Of a stretch of DNA of 64,000 nucleotides, positions 24,478 to 34,308 are shown piece after piece. The notes under the pieces are model-generated. The model worked only from the letters and a program-made list of their open reading frames with translations, had not been told where the DNA came from and ran no database searches. Both the position numbers and the translations under genes were made by a program. The stretch is taken from NCBI GenBank assembly GCA_003973385.1, contig QNYK01000062.1, positions 1 through 64,000 on the forward strand. The letters run 5' to 3'. The first letter of the stretch is position 1, and every line of letters starts with the position of its first letter. The stretch is from Bacillota bacterium. GTDB taxonomy: Bacteria; Planctomycetota; UBA8108; UBA1146.

Positions 24478-26538
24478 ATGAAGGTGTCGCTCGACTGGTT
24501 ACGAGATCATGTGGAGATGGATCTCCCTGTCGAAGATGTAGCGTACAAACTCACAATGTGTGGTCTCAATTGCGAGGCCATCGAAGCGAATGGGACGGAC
24601 CATGTCCTCGAACTCGAGGTGACATCGAACCGTCCAGATCACCTGGGTCATCGCGGCGTTGCCAGGGAACTGGCCTGTATCCTCGATGTACCACTCAAGC
24701 CGCTGGGGCTGGACTTTCCAGAGGTCGCGAAGGACACGGTCGGAAACGCGCTCGATGAAGTCACCAGTATCGAAGTGGATGATGACGATCGCTGTGGCAG
24801 GTACACCGCCAGGGTTGCCTTCGATGTCGATGTCGAAGCCAGTCCTGACTGGTTGATTCGACGCCTGGAAGCGATCGGCCTGAGGTCGATCAATATCGTC
24901 GTGGATTTGACCAACTATGTCATGATGGATCTCGGGCAACCACTCCATGCGTTCGATCTCGACCTGCTTGAGGGGCCAGAGATCATCGTCCGACGTGCTC
25001 TCCGCGGAGAACATTTCGACGCCATCGACGGAACAGAGCTGGAACTCGACTCAGACGATCTGGTGATCGCAGATTCTTCCAGGGCCGTGGCGTTAGCCGG
25101 TGTCATGGGGGGAGCACAGACCGAGGTCAGTGGAACTACACGTCGAATCATGCTCGAAAGTGCCTGGTTCGATCCTGTCCCGGTTCGTGAGACTTCTCGA
25201 CGTCTTGGACTCACCAGTGACTCTTCGCACAGATTCGAGCGACGTGTCGATGTCGATGGTGCAGATATCGCTTCGCGGCGCTTCTTCCATCTGCTCTGTA
25301 GAGAGACTGACGGTAAGGTTCTGGCCGGATGCATGGAAACCACTCGTGTTGGCCTCCTCGCAACCCCGCCAGCGGTGGCCCTTCGACCTCAACGCATCGA
25401 GAAGATTCTCGGTGTTGCGGTTCCGATCGAGGAGATGAACAGCATCCTGGTGGCTCTCGGATTCGAACGGGTTTCAGAATCCGCCTCTGAGAGCCACTGG
25501 GCGGCTCCCTCCTGGCGTGCCGATTGCACCCGGGAAATCGACCTCATCGAGGAAATCGGGCGTATCCACGGACTCGACAGGGTCCCTGATTTCAGTATGC
25601 ATGTGCGGGTGATCCCCGAGGATCAGCAAGCGCTGTTGATCGAACGCACCAAATCACTGCTGGAAGGCACTGGTCACCATGAAGCGCTGACCTTCTCATT
25701 CGGCGAGGAGGGGGCCCTGAAGGATCTGGAAGAGTGGTGGTGTATCGGCGATCCGTGGGTGGTGAGGAACCCTGTTCGAGTCAATGAGGGGGTGCTGCGT
25801 CGCAGCCTGTTGCCGGGATTGCTCTCATGTGTGCGAGGTAATCGCCTCCACGGTGTCGATAGGGTGCGCCTGTTCGAGGTGGCCCGGGTATTCCATCGCA
25901 GAGATGGTATCGACAGGCCAGTCGAGAAGTTGCATCTGGCGTGGGTCCATAGCATTCATGATCCTGTTGCTGGTGCTGATCCATGTCGAGAGATCCGAGG
26001 GATTGCGGATGCAGTGCTGGAGATGCTCAGGCTCGACAACTCAGCACGAAGTTCCATGACATGGAATCCGGTTTCGGGAGGCTCTGGAATGCTGCCAGAA
26101 ACCGCTGCTGCACTCGACCTGTCGAGCGAGAGGCTCGGATTGCTCGGTGCTGTCTGCATCGATGGAGTGTCCGGTGAAACGTGGTGTGGAGAGATGGATC
26201 TCGGAACCCTGATCGACCACGCCAAGTTCAGTCATCGCTACAGCGAGTTTTCTCGTTACCCCGGAGTGCGCCGAGATCTCAATATCGTGGTCGAGGAATC
26301 GGTCCTCTGGAGAGACATTTCTTCCGAGGTGGAATCAGCCCAGCTGGGTCACTTCGAGGAGTTGACGTTTGTCGATGTTTACCAGGGCAAGCAGGTTCCC
26401 AGGGGTCAAAAAAGCGTCACCTTTTCGATGGCGTTTAGAGCTTCCGATCGTTCATTGACCCGTGAAGAAGTGGACGAATCGATCGATGGATTGATGCAGA
26501 GGCTCAAGAGCCGCTTCCAGGCCCAACTTCGAACCTGA
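24478..26538 (+). CDS. pheT: Phenylalanyl-tRNA synthetase beta subunit lacking the tRBD domain
   Basis: The 686-residue product is ~110 residues shorter than the usual ~800. It starts normally (MKVSLDWLRDHVEMDLPVEDVAYKLTMCGLNCEAIE) but then jumps directly to the segment LELEVTSNRPDHLGHRGVARELA: the EMAP/OB-type tRNA-binding domain usually at about residues 40-150 is absent. B3/B4 editing domain (about 150-330), B5 domains, and the C-terminal FDX-ACB domain (FSRYPGVRRDLNIVVEE to FRASDRSLTREEVDES) are present. It follows pheS after 36 bp. Loss of the domain does not abolish activity in the known cases, as it acts mainly in tRNA binding. Confidence 0.93.
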   Translation: MKVSLDWLRDHVEMDLPVEDVAYKLTMCGLNCEAIEANGTDHVLELEVTSNRPDHLGHRGVARELACILDVPLKPLGLDFPEVAKDTVGNALDEVTSIEVDDDDRCGRYTARVAFDVDVEASPDWLIRRLEAIGLRSINIVVDLTNYVMMDLGQPLHAFDLDLLEGPEIIVRRALRGEHFDAIDGTELELDSDDLVIADSSRAVALAGVMGGAQTEVSGTTRRIMLESAWFDPVPVRETSRRLGLTSDSSHRFERRVDVDGADIASRRFFHLLCRETDGKVLAGCMETTRVGLLATPPAVALRPQRIEKILGVAVPIEEMNSILVALGFERVSESASESHWAAPSWRADCTREIDLIEEIGRIHGLDRVPDFSMHVRVIPEDQQALLIERTKSLLEGTGHHEALTFSFGEEGALKDLEEWWCIGDPWVVRNPVRVNEGVLRRSLLPGLLSCVRGNRLHGVDRVRLFEVARVFHRRDGIDRPVEKLHLAWVHSIHDPVAGADPCREIRGIADAVLEMLRLDNSARSSMTWNPVSGGSGMLPETAAALDLSSERLGLLGAVCIDGVSGETWCGEMDLGTLIDHAKFSHRYSEFSRYPGVRRDLNIVVEESVLWRDISSEVESAQLGHFEELTFVDVYQGKQVPRGQKSVTFSMAFRASDRSLTREEVDESIDGLMQRLKSRFQAQLRT

Positions 26539-26546
26539 TCAGCGGA

Positions 26547-27752
26547 TCAATCGTGGATGAGGATCCGGGTGCCCAGGCGCATCCAGGGGAAAAACTCCAC
26601 CACATCTTCATTCCGCAGCCGAATACATCCTTCTGATCCCATCGAGCCGATCGTTTCCGGGTCGCTGGTGCCATGAATTCCGAGGCCCTGGTGGGAGGGG
26701 GTATCCTCGAATCCTATCCAGCGCTCGCCCAGAGGGTTCCCCTCGGCACCGTAAGCGATGGGAGTTCGACCATCTCGGGGCTGCCACATCGGTTTCTTCT
26801 GCACCAGATCGACGATGAAATCGCCACTGGGAGTGCAGTTTTCCTTGCCATGTCCGACCGGAAAACCCTGCAACCAGCGACCATCGATGTACAGGTCCAG
26901 CCAGAAATCACTCTTGTCGATTTCTACGCTGAAAATCCCCTTCAGGAATTTCAGTTTCTGTCCAGGATGAATCACATCGGTTTTCAGATGGTTCAGTGAC
27001 CGCAGGGAGTCGACGGTGACCTTGTTGTTTCGGGCGATCCTTGAAAGCGAATCTCCACTGATCACGGTGGCGAAGCCTGCCATCGAGAAGGGACGCTTCG
27101 AGATGACCCAGAAGTCGACAAGGTTGCGTAGCTTCTGTCGAATCGGTGACCGCCATTCGATCTCGTCTGAACTGGAGTAGGCATCAGAGAGCAGTTGCCA
27201 GCACTTGACGGCAGTGGTGTCTGTATCGAATCCGATCTCATCTGCGATGACGAGGCAGGCCTCACCATAGCCGGCGGTATCAGGTCCCGATGGGATGATT
27301 TGCTGCGCTATTCTGATCTGCTCTGTACCCCGTGCTTCTCGCAGTAGCAAGACACGGGCTGTAGCGGAATGATCGACATCTGCTTCCTCGATGCGATGGA
27401 GGATTCCCAGTGCTTCACCCACGTTACGCGGATTTTCGGAGGCCAGGAGAACCTGGGCCAGTCGGATGCGGGTGCCGTCATCCGGGTCCGCTTTCAACTG
27501 GCTTCGCAATTGCTGTATCTGATCAGATTCGATATCGGAAGCATCGGGCTGCAAAACCGTGTCGACGGGATCGATGGGGGCTGGATCGGCTGGATCGGCA
27601 GTGTTCTCCGTTGACGTTGAACTGGAGCCAGAATTTGTCTGTTCGCTGGTGGTACTGCTTTCGTCCATCTCGATCAAATCTGCTTCGAACCAGATGGAGT
27701 ATCCCCACCAGACTCCACCAGCGATGATGAGAAGTAAGAACACAGTACGCAT
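26547..27752 (-). CDS. LysM-containing L,D-transpeptidase (YkuD family)
   Basis: Forms 3-3 cross-links in peptidoglycan or attaches proteins to it. The 401-residue product has an N-terminal hydrophobic anchor (FLLLIIAGGVWWGYSIWF), an acidic Ser/Thr linker, helical repeats (about 80-210) and a LysM domain (ISGDSLSRIARNNKVTVDSLRSLN, about 228-270). The YkuD catalytic motif is complete: LGIHGTSDPETIGSMGSEGCIRLRN, with the Cys near residue 378. Periplasmic, membrane-tethered. Convergent with pheT, with only 8 bp between them. Presence indicates a peptidoglycan wall in this lineage. Confidence 0.92.
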   Translation of the reverse strand: MRTVFLLLIIAGGVWWGYSIWFEADLIEMDESSTTSEQTNSGSSSTSTENTADPADPAPIDPVDTVLQPDASDIESDQIQQLRSQLKADPDDGTRIRLAQVLLASENPRNVGEALGILHRIEEADVDHSATARVLLLREARGTEQIRIAQQIIPSGPDTAGYGEACLVIADEIGFDTDTTAVKCWQLLSDAYSSSDEIEWRSPIRQKLRNLVDFWVISKRPFSMAGFATVISGDSLSRIARNNKVTVDSLRSLNHLKTDVIHPGQKLKFLKGIFSVEIDKSDFWLDLYIDGRWLQGFPVGHGKENCTPSGDFIVDLVQKKPMWQPRDGRTPIAYGAEGNPLGERWIGFEDTPSHQGLGIHGTSDPETIGSMGSEGCIRLRNEDVVEFFPWMRLGTRILIHD

Positions 27753-27875
27753 CGGCCCCCCGCCCCAGGATAATTTCAGAGTTATTCTTCATCCGGGCCG
27801 ACGCATCAGCGGTGATCCGGATGGTCAATCATTCTAGGCCCACACGTGGGTAGTTGCCAGAGAGCCGATGACCGA

Positions 27876-29345
27876 TCAGCCGAGGATGGTTTCTACCGAG
27901 AGCCTCGAGAGGTCCACCAGCCAACCAGGAAAGATGCCGATGAAAACGGTCGCGATGGCACAGACAGCCACGGTAAAGATCACGCCCCAGGGTGCCGGAA
28001 CCAGATCGAAGGAAGATCGAGGCTCCCGGAACCACATCGCTACCACGGGCCTCAGGTAGTAGTAGACGCTGATCAAGGTCGTGATGATCGCAATCAGCGC
28101 AAGCGTGAGAAATCCACTGCTGACCGCACCTTGCAGGATCATCAATTTGGCAATAAAGCCGGCGGTCAGGGGTATTCCCGCGAGAGAGATCAACGCGATG
28201 GTGAGTCCGATGGCCAGGAATGGGCGATTTCTGGCCAGCCCATCGAGATCACGGACATCATCGCGGTCCGTGCCGACACTGATGGCAGTGATCACTCCAA
28301 AAGCGGCCAGGGTGGTGGCAGCGTAGGCGAACAGGTAGAAGGGTATGCTCGCGCCTGCGGAGGCTCCCTCTCCTGATACGACGATCACCAGCGGGATCAA
28401 CAGGTATCCAGTGTGGGCGATCCCCGAGTACGCCATCATCCGTTTCAGGCTTCGTTGATTCAGTGCAGCTAGATTCCCGAGTAACATCGAAACGACCGAG
28501 ATGGCTGCGAGGATCTGCGCCAGTTCCTGGCCGCCTCCTGTGAAGAGCAAGAACCTGCACAACGCGAAGAAACTGGACGCCTTCACGGCCACTGCCATCC
28601 AGCCGACGGCCAGTGTGGGGGAGGCCTGGTAGACATCTGGCACCCAGGAATGAAAGGGCACGGCGCCGATCTTGAAACTGAAGCCGATCAGGATCAGTAG
28701 CGTTCCGATGCTGAAGAGCGAATCTCCCTGGCCATTGGATGCGGCGATGTCAGAGAACGATATCGATCCCCCCGTTGTTCCGTAGATGAAGGCCATCCCC
28801 AGTAGCAGAAATCCGCTCGAAAAAGCACCGAGAACGAAGTACTTGAAGGCTCCTTCGCTGGCGGAACGGTTCTCCTTGAAGTAACCCGCCAGCACATAGA
28901 CAGCCAGTGACAGCGTCTCGATGGCGACGAACACGGAAATCAGATTGGTGGCCTGGCAAAGAAGTGCCATCGCTCCAGCACAGAAACAGATCAGGGCATA
29001 AAATTCTGCACGATTGTTGGCACTGCTGGCGAGGTATCCGCCCGACATCAGAGTGCAGAAGAGAGCCGTCATCATGACGACGCCGGCTCCCATGCGGCCG
29101 AACAGATCGTCGGTCATGGCACCAGCATAGAGTGAGCCAGTCGATGCAGCGGTGCCCTGAACAAAGAGCGCCGCAAGAGCCAGCAGCAACCCCGCACCAC
29201 CTATCATGGCGAGGTGAGTCTTTTCGGATCGGGTATCGTCGCCATTTTTTCCGAGATCAGAAAATAGTTGCACCAGGCCGGTGATGAATAGAATCCCGGC
29301 CGGGAGTATCGCCAGGATCTCGGCTCGGGAGATGGTGAGTTCCAA
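27876..29345 (-). CDS. nuoN: NADH-quinone oxidoreductase subunit N
   Basis: Antiporter-like proton-pumping membrane subunit of complex I, last gene of the nuo operon. The 489-residue product has about 13-14 hydrophobic segments and the family blocks GFSFKIGAVPFHSWVPDVYQASP (including the conserved Lys), NLAALNQRSLKRMMAYSGIAHTGYLL and AGIPLTAGFIAKL. Ten bases after nuoM. Length close to E. coli NuoN (485). Confidence 0.96.
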   Translation of the reverse strand: MELTISRAEILAILPAGILFITGLVQLFSDLGKNGDDTRSEKTHLAMIGGAGLLLALAALFVQGTAASTGSLYAGAMTDDLFGRMGAGVVMMTALFCTLMSGGYLASSANNRAEFYALICFCAGAMALLCQATNLISVFVAIETLSLAVYVLAGYFKENRSASEGAFKYFVLGAFSSGFLLLGMAFIYGTTGGSISFSDIAASNGQGDSLFSIGTLLILIGFSFKIGAVPFHSWVPDVYQASPTLAVGWMAVAVKASSFFALCRFLLFTGGGQELAQILAAISVVSMLLGNLAALNQRSLKRMMAYSGIAHTGYLLIPLVIVVSGEGASAGASIPFYLFAYAATTLAAFGVITAISVGTDRDDVRDLDGLARNRPFLAIGLTIALISLAGIPLTAGFIAKLMILQGAVSSGFLTLALIAIITTLISVYYYLRPVVAMWFREPRSSFDLVPAPWGVIFTVAVCAIATVFIGIFPGWLVDLSRLSVETILG

Positions 29346-29354
29346 CTTGGGCTC

Positions 29355-30854
29355 CTAACTCTTCAGCATCTCGACATAGAGGACCAGTGTAGGCTTCACC
29401 ATGTTGATGAATGGAGCCGGGTACAATCCGAGCCAGAACATCATGACGACAAACGGGAGCAAGTAGATGATCTCTCTGACGGAGAGATCAGCGACAGTCC
29501 GGTTCTCCTCATGGACGATCGGGCCAAACAGGAACCGCTTGACCATGTTGAGCAGGTAGAGCGCTCCCAGCACGACGCCGGTGGAGGCGAGTACTCCCCA
29601 GAGCGGGAAATCTCTGAATACCGCAAACAGGATCAGAAACTCACCGACGAAACCATTGAGTCCTGGAAGGCCGATGCTCGACAGTACCGCGATCAGGAAG
29701 AAGATGGTGTACATCGGGATCACCTTTGCGAGACCACCATAATCCGCCAGCTCTCTGGTATGCCTTCTCTCGTAAATGATGCCGATCATCAGGAACAGCA
29801 TCCCCGTCGAGAGTCCATGATTCACCATCTGGAGGATTCCTCCGGTGATCGCTTCGACGCTAGGAATGAAGCAGGCGAGCACCACGAAACCGAGGTGGCT
29901 GACCGAGGAGTAGGCGATCAATTTCTTGATGTCATTTTGAACAAGAGCCATGCAGGCACCAAAGATGATGCCGATAATGGCAAGCCAGCACATCACTCCT
30001 TGAAGATCAAAGGCTGCGTCGGAGAAGAGCGGAATCGAGAATCGGAGCAGCCCGTAGGTCCCCATCTTCAATAACACTCCAGCCAGCACCACCGATCCTG
30101 CTGTGGGAGCCTGGACGTGTGCATCGGGAAGCCATGTGTGGAGGGGGAACAGAGGCACCTTGATGGCAAATGAAAGGGTGAATGCGGAGAACAGCCAGAA
30201 TTGCTGGTCGGGACCGAGCGGATGGGTGCTGCGGATGCGCTCCAGCATCAGGGGCAGATCAAAGGTGCCGGTGTGCTGGTAGAGGTACAGGATGGCGAGG
30301 AACATCAAGAGACTTCCGACCATCGTGTAGATGAAGAATTTGAGCGCCGCGTAGATCCTCTCTCGACCGCCCCAGATCCCGATGATGAGATACATGGGGA
30401 TCAGCATCGCCTCATAGAAGAAGTAGAAGAGGATCAGGTCGAGAGCCAGGAAGGCACCGATCATTCCGGTCTGAAGCAGTAACAGGGCAATCTGGAACTC
30501 CTTGACCCTGTCGTCGATCGCACTCCAGGTGCTCAGGAATACCAGTGGCATCGAGAAACTGGTCAGCAACACCAGAAGTACCGAAATACCGTCGACACCG
30601 AGGTGGTAGCTGATACCGAGAGATTCTATCCATGTGTGCTGCTCTTCGAGTTGCATCGTTCCCACCGCATTGTCGAAGTTGCCGATCATCAGGAGCGAAA
30701 AGAGCAATGTCAGGCAACTGATCATCAGTGCTGCCTGGCGCAGCAGTGCCTTGTTGTTGCGATCGACCAGCGAAAGCAAGATCGCACCGACCGCCGGGGT
30801 CATGGTGATCAGGCTCAGAACCGGGAGGTTGAAAGATTCGAGTTCCGGAATCAC
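29355..30854 (-). CDS. nuoM: NADH-quinone oxidoreductase subunit M
   Basis: Antiporter-like proton-pumping subunit. The 499-residue product has the conserved blocks FYFFYEAMLIPMYLIIGIWGG, SFAIKVPLFPLHTWLPDAHVQAPTAGSV, LVQNDIKKLIAYSSVSHLGFV and GLPGLNGFVGEFL. The key Glu of TM5 (YEAML) and Lys of TM7 (AIKVP) are visible. Overlaps nuoL by an ATGA. Standard length. Confidence 0.97.
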   Translation of the reverse strand: MIPELESFNLPVLSLITMTPAVGAILLSLVDRNNKALLRQAALMISCLTLLFSLLMIGNFDNAVGTMQLEEQHTWIESLGISYHLGVDGISVLLVLLTSFSMPLVFLSTWSAIDDRVKEFQIALLLLQTGMIGAFLALDLILFYFFYEAMLIPMYLIIGIWGGRERIYAALKFFIYTMVGSLLMFLAILYLYQHTGTFDLPLMLERIRSTHPLGPDQQFWLFSAFTLSFAIKVPLFPLHTWLPDAHVQAPTAGSVVLAGVLLKMGTYGLLRFSIPLFSDAAFDLQGVMCWLAIIGIIFGACMALVQNDIKKLIAYSSVSHLGFVVLACFIPSVEAITGGILQMVNHGLSTGMLFLMIGIIYERRHTRELADYGGLAKVIPMYTIFFLIAVLSSIGLPGLNGFVGEFLILFAVFRDFPLWGVLASTGVVLGALYLLNMVKRFLFGPIVHEENRTVADLSVREIIYLLPFVVMMFWLGLYPAPFINMVKPTLVLYVEMLKS

Positions 30855-32842
30855 TGTGCACCTCCTTGCCTGAGAAAGTTCAGTAGCATGAAGAGCAGCA
30901 CCAGCACGCCGCAGGCAAAGGTCAGCAGATATCCAGGAATGAAGCCAGTCTGCATCTTGCGAAACAGGTGTCCGACGTTTCTTGTCAACAATGCTGTTCC
31001 GCTGACCAGGATTCCATCGATCAGGATCCGGTCGATCAAGATGAACATCAGGTGACTGATCGTCTCAAAAGGGCGAACGAACACGGAGTTGTAAAATTCA
31101 TCGACGTAGAACTTGTTCGCGGAGAGGCGCCCCAGCAACTGGCCTGGCCCGCTTTCGATGAAGCGTCTGCGCAGATCCTTGCCCTTGCCGTAACAGTGAA
31201 ATGCGAGCAGCAATCCAGATCCTGCGATGAGAAGACTCAGGATCATGCTTTGCCACTCGGCTGCATGGAGGGCATGGAGAGCCTGCTCTGTTAGCCCCTC
31301 ATGGCCCTGCTGAAGGCCTGTGAAGTGACCCAGCGATGCGTGGCCACCGAGGAACTCGGGGACATTGAGGAACCCACCGAGGGCGCTGGCGATGGCAAGC
31401 ACCAGCAGCGAGAGGCCGATCCAGCCGCCGGGTTCGTGAACCTTGCCCTCGAGGTCGGGATCGATACGGCTCTCGCCCCAGAAGGTCATGGCGACACACC
31501 TGATCATGTAGAAGGCGGTCATCCCTGCGGTCAGGAATGAGATGCCCCAGAACAGCATCGCTGCACCGGATCCACCCAGGAAGCCCTGCTCGAAGCCGGC
31601 AAATAGAATCTCATCCTTGGAGAAGAATCCGGCCAGCGGAGGGACTCCAGCGATGGCCAGAGTTCCGACGAGAAATGTTATATGGGTAAAGGGTAATTGT
31701 TTTCGAAGCCCTCCCATCTTTCTCATGTCTTGTTGGTGATGCATGGCATGGATCACTGAACCTGAGCCAAGAAACAGCAATGCCTTGAAGAATGCGTGAG
31801 TCACGACATGGAAAAAAGCAGCTGAGAAGGCGCCAACCCCGATGGCGAAGAACATGTATCCCAGTTGGCTCACTGTCGAGTAGGCGAGCACCTTCTTGAT
31901 GTCGTTCTGGCCGAATGCGATGAGTGCCGCAAGTAATGCGGTGCAGGCACCGATTCCAGCGATGAGCGTGAGAGCCGCAGGGGCCGCCTGGAACAGCGGC
32001 ATCAGGCGACAGCACAGGTAAACACCGGATGTCACCATGGTGGCTGCGTGAATCAGTGCAGAGACGGGTGTCGGTCCAGCCATCGCATCGGGTAACCATA
32101 CATAGAGGGGAATCTGGGCACTTTTACCGGTAGCACCGATGAACAGAAGCACCACGATCGTGGTGACCAGGCCGACTGACCCCAGCAACGGAATCGTCAG
32201 CGTTTGCGCCGCCACCGTCTGAATCTGGTTCACATCGGTGAGCGCAGACATGGCGAGAGTGCCGAAGTGTGTCAGGCAGAGGAAGATTCCCAGCAAGAAG
32301 GCGAAGTCGCCGATGCGGTTCATGATGAAGGCTTTGCGACCTGCCGCACAGTTGGCGTCATCTTCGTACCAGAACCCGATCAGCAGATAGGAGCAGAGTC
32401 CCACGCCTTCCCAGCCGATGAACATCAGCAACAAGTTGTCGCCGAGCACCAGCAGCAGCATGAATGTCATGAACAGGTTCAGGTAGGCGAAATAGCGGTG
32501 GTACCCCGGATCTCCGCGCATGTAACCGATCGAGTAGAGGTGAATGATAGATCCGACACCGGTGATCACCAGGCACATGACGGCGGCGAGGCCATCGAAG
32601 TGAAGTGAGAACGGGATCTCGACGAGGCCATCGATCCAGATCCATGGGAATCCATCCCAGTGCTGGGGCGACCCCACGTCAACGACATGCCTCCAGGCTC
32701 TGTAGGAGATGAGAAAAGAGATGATCGGCAACCCGCAGGCGATCGCCGAAACTGCCCGGGTACCGATCCTGCGTCCCAGCAGCCCGTTGAAGACGAAGCC
32801 GAGAAAGGGAAGTAGAGGTATCCAGAGGAGATGGATGTCCAA
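30851..32842 (-). CDS. nuoL: NADH-quinone oxidoreductase subunit L
   Basis: Largest antiporter-like subunit, with the lateral helix HL joining the pump modules. The 663-residue product has the conserved blocks FIGWEGVGLCSYLLIGFWYE, KSAQIPLYVWLPDAMAGPTPVSALIHAATMV and FGQNDIKKVLAYSTVSQLGYM, and the C-terminal extension of about 150 residues carrying the HL/TM16 region. Length and order are ordinary. Starts 10 bases after nuoK. Confidence 0.97.
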   Translation of the reverse strand: MDIHLLWIPLLPFLGFVFNGLLGRRIGTRAVSAIACGLPIISFLISYRAWRHVVDVGSPQHWDGFPWIWIDGLVEIPFSLHFDGLAAVMCLVITGVGSIIHLYSIGYMRGDPGYHRYFAYLNLFMTFMLLLVLGDNLLLMFIGWEGVGLCSYLLIGFWYEDDANCAAGRKAFIMNRIGDFAFLLGIFLCLTHFGTLAMSALTDVNQIQTVAAQTLTIPLLGSVGLVTTIVVLLFIGATGKSAQIPLYVWLPDAMAGPTPVSALIHAATMVTSGVYLCCRLMPLFQAAPAALTLIAGIGACTALLAALIAFGQNDIKKVLAYSTVSQLGYMFFAIGVGAFSAAFFHVVTHAFFKALLFLGSGSVIHAMHHQQDMRKMGGLRKQLPFTHITFLVGTLAIAGVPPLAGFFSKDEILFAGFEQGFLGGSGAAMLFWGISFLTAGMTAFYMIRCVAMTFWGESRIDPDLEGKVHEPGGWIGLSLLVLAIASALGGFLNVPEFLGGHASLGHFTGLQQGHEGLTEQALHALHAAEWQSMILSLLIAGSGLLLAFHCYGKGKDLRRRFIESGPGQLLGRLSANKFYVDEFYNSVFVRPFETISHLMFILIDRILIDGILVSGTALLTRNVGHLFRKMQTGFIPGYLLTFACGVLVLLFMLLNFLRQGGAQ

Positions 32843-32852
32843 GTCTGTCCCC

Positions 32853-33173
32853 CTAGCCGTTCAACTGGCAAAGTTGGCGAAGATCGATCGATTTCCAGCG
32901 GCGCCAGATGACCAGCAGCAGCGACAGGCCGATGGCCGCTTCAGCAGCGGCCACTGCCAGCACCATCAAGGTAAAGATCTGGCCGCCGTGTTCCCCTGAG
33001 AACGCAGTCAGTGCGTGGGCGCGCCCGAAGGAGACGATGGCGATATTGACCGCGTTGAGCATCAGTTCGAGTGACATCAGGACGACCAGGATGTTGCGCC
33101 GGGCCAGCACCCCGTAGGTGCCAATCGAGAAGAGCAAGGCACTCAGATAGAGCAGCGTCGCGAGGCTAAACAT
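32853..33173 (-). CDS. nuoK: NADH-quinone oxidoreductase subunit K
   Basis: A 106-residue protein with three transmembrane helices and the family signature RNILVVLMSLELMLNAVNIAIV, including the conserved membrane Glu in SLELML, followed by the second Glu in AAAEAAIGLSLL. Overlaps the nuoJ stop by eight bases. Confidence 0.97.
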   Translation of the reverse strand: MFSLATLLYLSALLFSIGTYGVLARRNILVVLMSLELMLNAVNIAIVSFGRAHALTAFSGEHGGQIFTLMVLAVAAAEAAIGLSLLLVIWRRWKSIDLRQLCQLNG

Positions 33174-33768
33174 CTACGGTCACCTGCCCATCTCCCACGG
33201 TCGAGGGTGATCTCGATGTGCTTCTTCTGCGCATCGCCAGGTGTACTGCTCCAATGATTCCTACCAGGATCAGCACAGAGGTCAGTTCGAACACCAGAAG
33301 ATGGTTATGGAACAGTTCCAGTCCAAAGGATGCGACGGAACCGTGGGAATCTGGAACTGCTGCCAGCGCCGGAATGGACCCCGCCGAGTCCAGCTTCTCG
33401 ACCTGCTGTGAATGAGAGATGGCAAAACTGAGCAGCGAGAAGATCAGCAGGGCGACACCGGCTGCGAAAGCCCTCTCGGGGGCGCCACCTTCATCAGAAA
33501 GATCTCCATCGCGAGGATTGATCAGCATGATGACGAACAGGTAGAGCACCATGATGGCTCCGGCGTAGACCAGCAGCTGCATGAATCCCAGGAACACGGC
33601 ATCCAGTAGCATGAAGATCACGGCCACTGCAGAAAGCATGACGATGAGGAACAGAGCCGAATAGATCGGGTTTCGCCGGGTGACCACGAGCAAGGAACTC
33701 ACGGTAGCCACCACAGCAGCCAGTCCGAAAAACAGGTGTTCCATCACAGGGCTCAACACGGTCTCCAC
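33166..33768 (-). CDS. nuoJ: NADH-quinone oxidoreductase subunit J
   Basis: A 200-residue membrane protein with five hydrophobic segments; the block FLGFMQLLVYAGAIMVLYLFVIMLINP contains the conserved Tyr of the pi-bulge helix TM3. The ~30-residue polar loop before the last helix (VEKLDSAGSIPALAAVPDSHG) is long but within family range. Sits between nuoI and nuoK as expected. Confidence 0.96.
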   Translation of the reverse strand: METVLSPVMEHLFFGLAAVVATVSSLLVVTRRNPIYSALFLIVMLSAVAVIFMLLDAVFLGFMQLLVYAGAIMVLYLFVIMLINPRDGDLSDEGGAPERAFAAGVALLIFSLLSFAISHSQQVEKLDSAGSIPALAAVPDSHGSVASFGLELFHNHLLVFELTSVLILVGIIGAVHLAMRRRSTSRSPSTVGDGQVTVDV

Positions 33769-33797
33769 CAGCCTTACTTGCTCTACTCACACCGCAA

Positions 33798-34283
33798 TCA
33801 GAGGGAAAGGAGTTTTTCCTTGTTGTAAATTTTTTCGGCACGGGTTAGCGAAGGGATGTTGTAAACAGGTGTCAGTTCGATGGCGTCACAGGGGCAGGCT
33901 TCCTCGCACATGCCGCAGTAGATGCACCGCATCATGTCGATATTGAAGAGCCTTGGACGCTTTTCTCTGTCGTCCCAGGGCGCTTCTTCAGCAATGATTT
34001 CTATACAGAAAGCTGGACATGCAGTGGCACACAGGAAGCAGGCCGTACATTTCTCTCGACCCAGTTCATCTCTCTTGAGGCGGTGTTCACCCCGGTATCC
34101 CGGGTAGGGAGTCCGCCTCTCTTCCGGGTAGTGAATCGTGTTGGGCTCATTGCGGAAGATGTGCTTGAGCGTGTTGATCAACCCCTTGGCCACCGGTACC
34201 GCGAATTTGGCATTCTGCCGCGGTTCGGTGGTGGAGGTGGTCCGCTCCAGCTCTTGTTCTTTGGCATCCTCTTGGTTTGCCAT
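33798..34283 (-). CDS. nuoI: NADH-quinone oxidoreductase subunit I
   Basis: Carries clusters N6a and N6b of complex I. The 161-residue protein has two CxxCxxCxxxC sets: CTACFLCATACP and CIYCGMCEEACP, and the N-terminal segment EERRTPYPGYRGEHRLKRDELGREK. It has a ~35-residue charged N-terminal extension (EDAKEQELERTTST) not common in shorter family members. Length otherwise typical. Confidence 0.96.
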   Translation of the reverse strand: MANQEDAKEQELERTTSTTEPRQNAKFAVPVAKGLINTLKHIFRNEPNTIHYPEERRTPYPGYRGEHRLKRDELGREKCTACFLCATACPAFCIEIIAEEAPWDDREKRPRLFNIDMMRCIYCGMCEEACPCDAIELTPVYNIPSLTRAEKIYNKEKLLSL

Positions 34284-34308
34284 CGGTCTCCGTTCTAGTC
34301 CAACCCTG

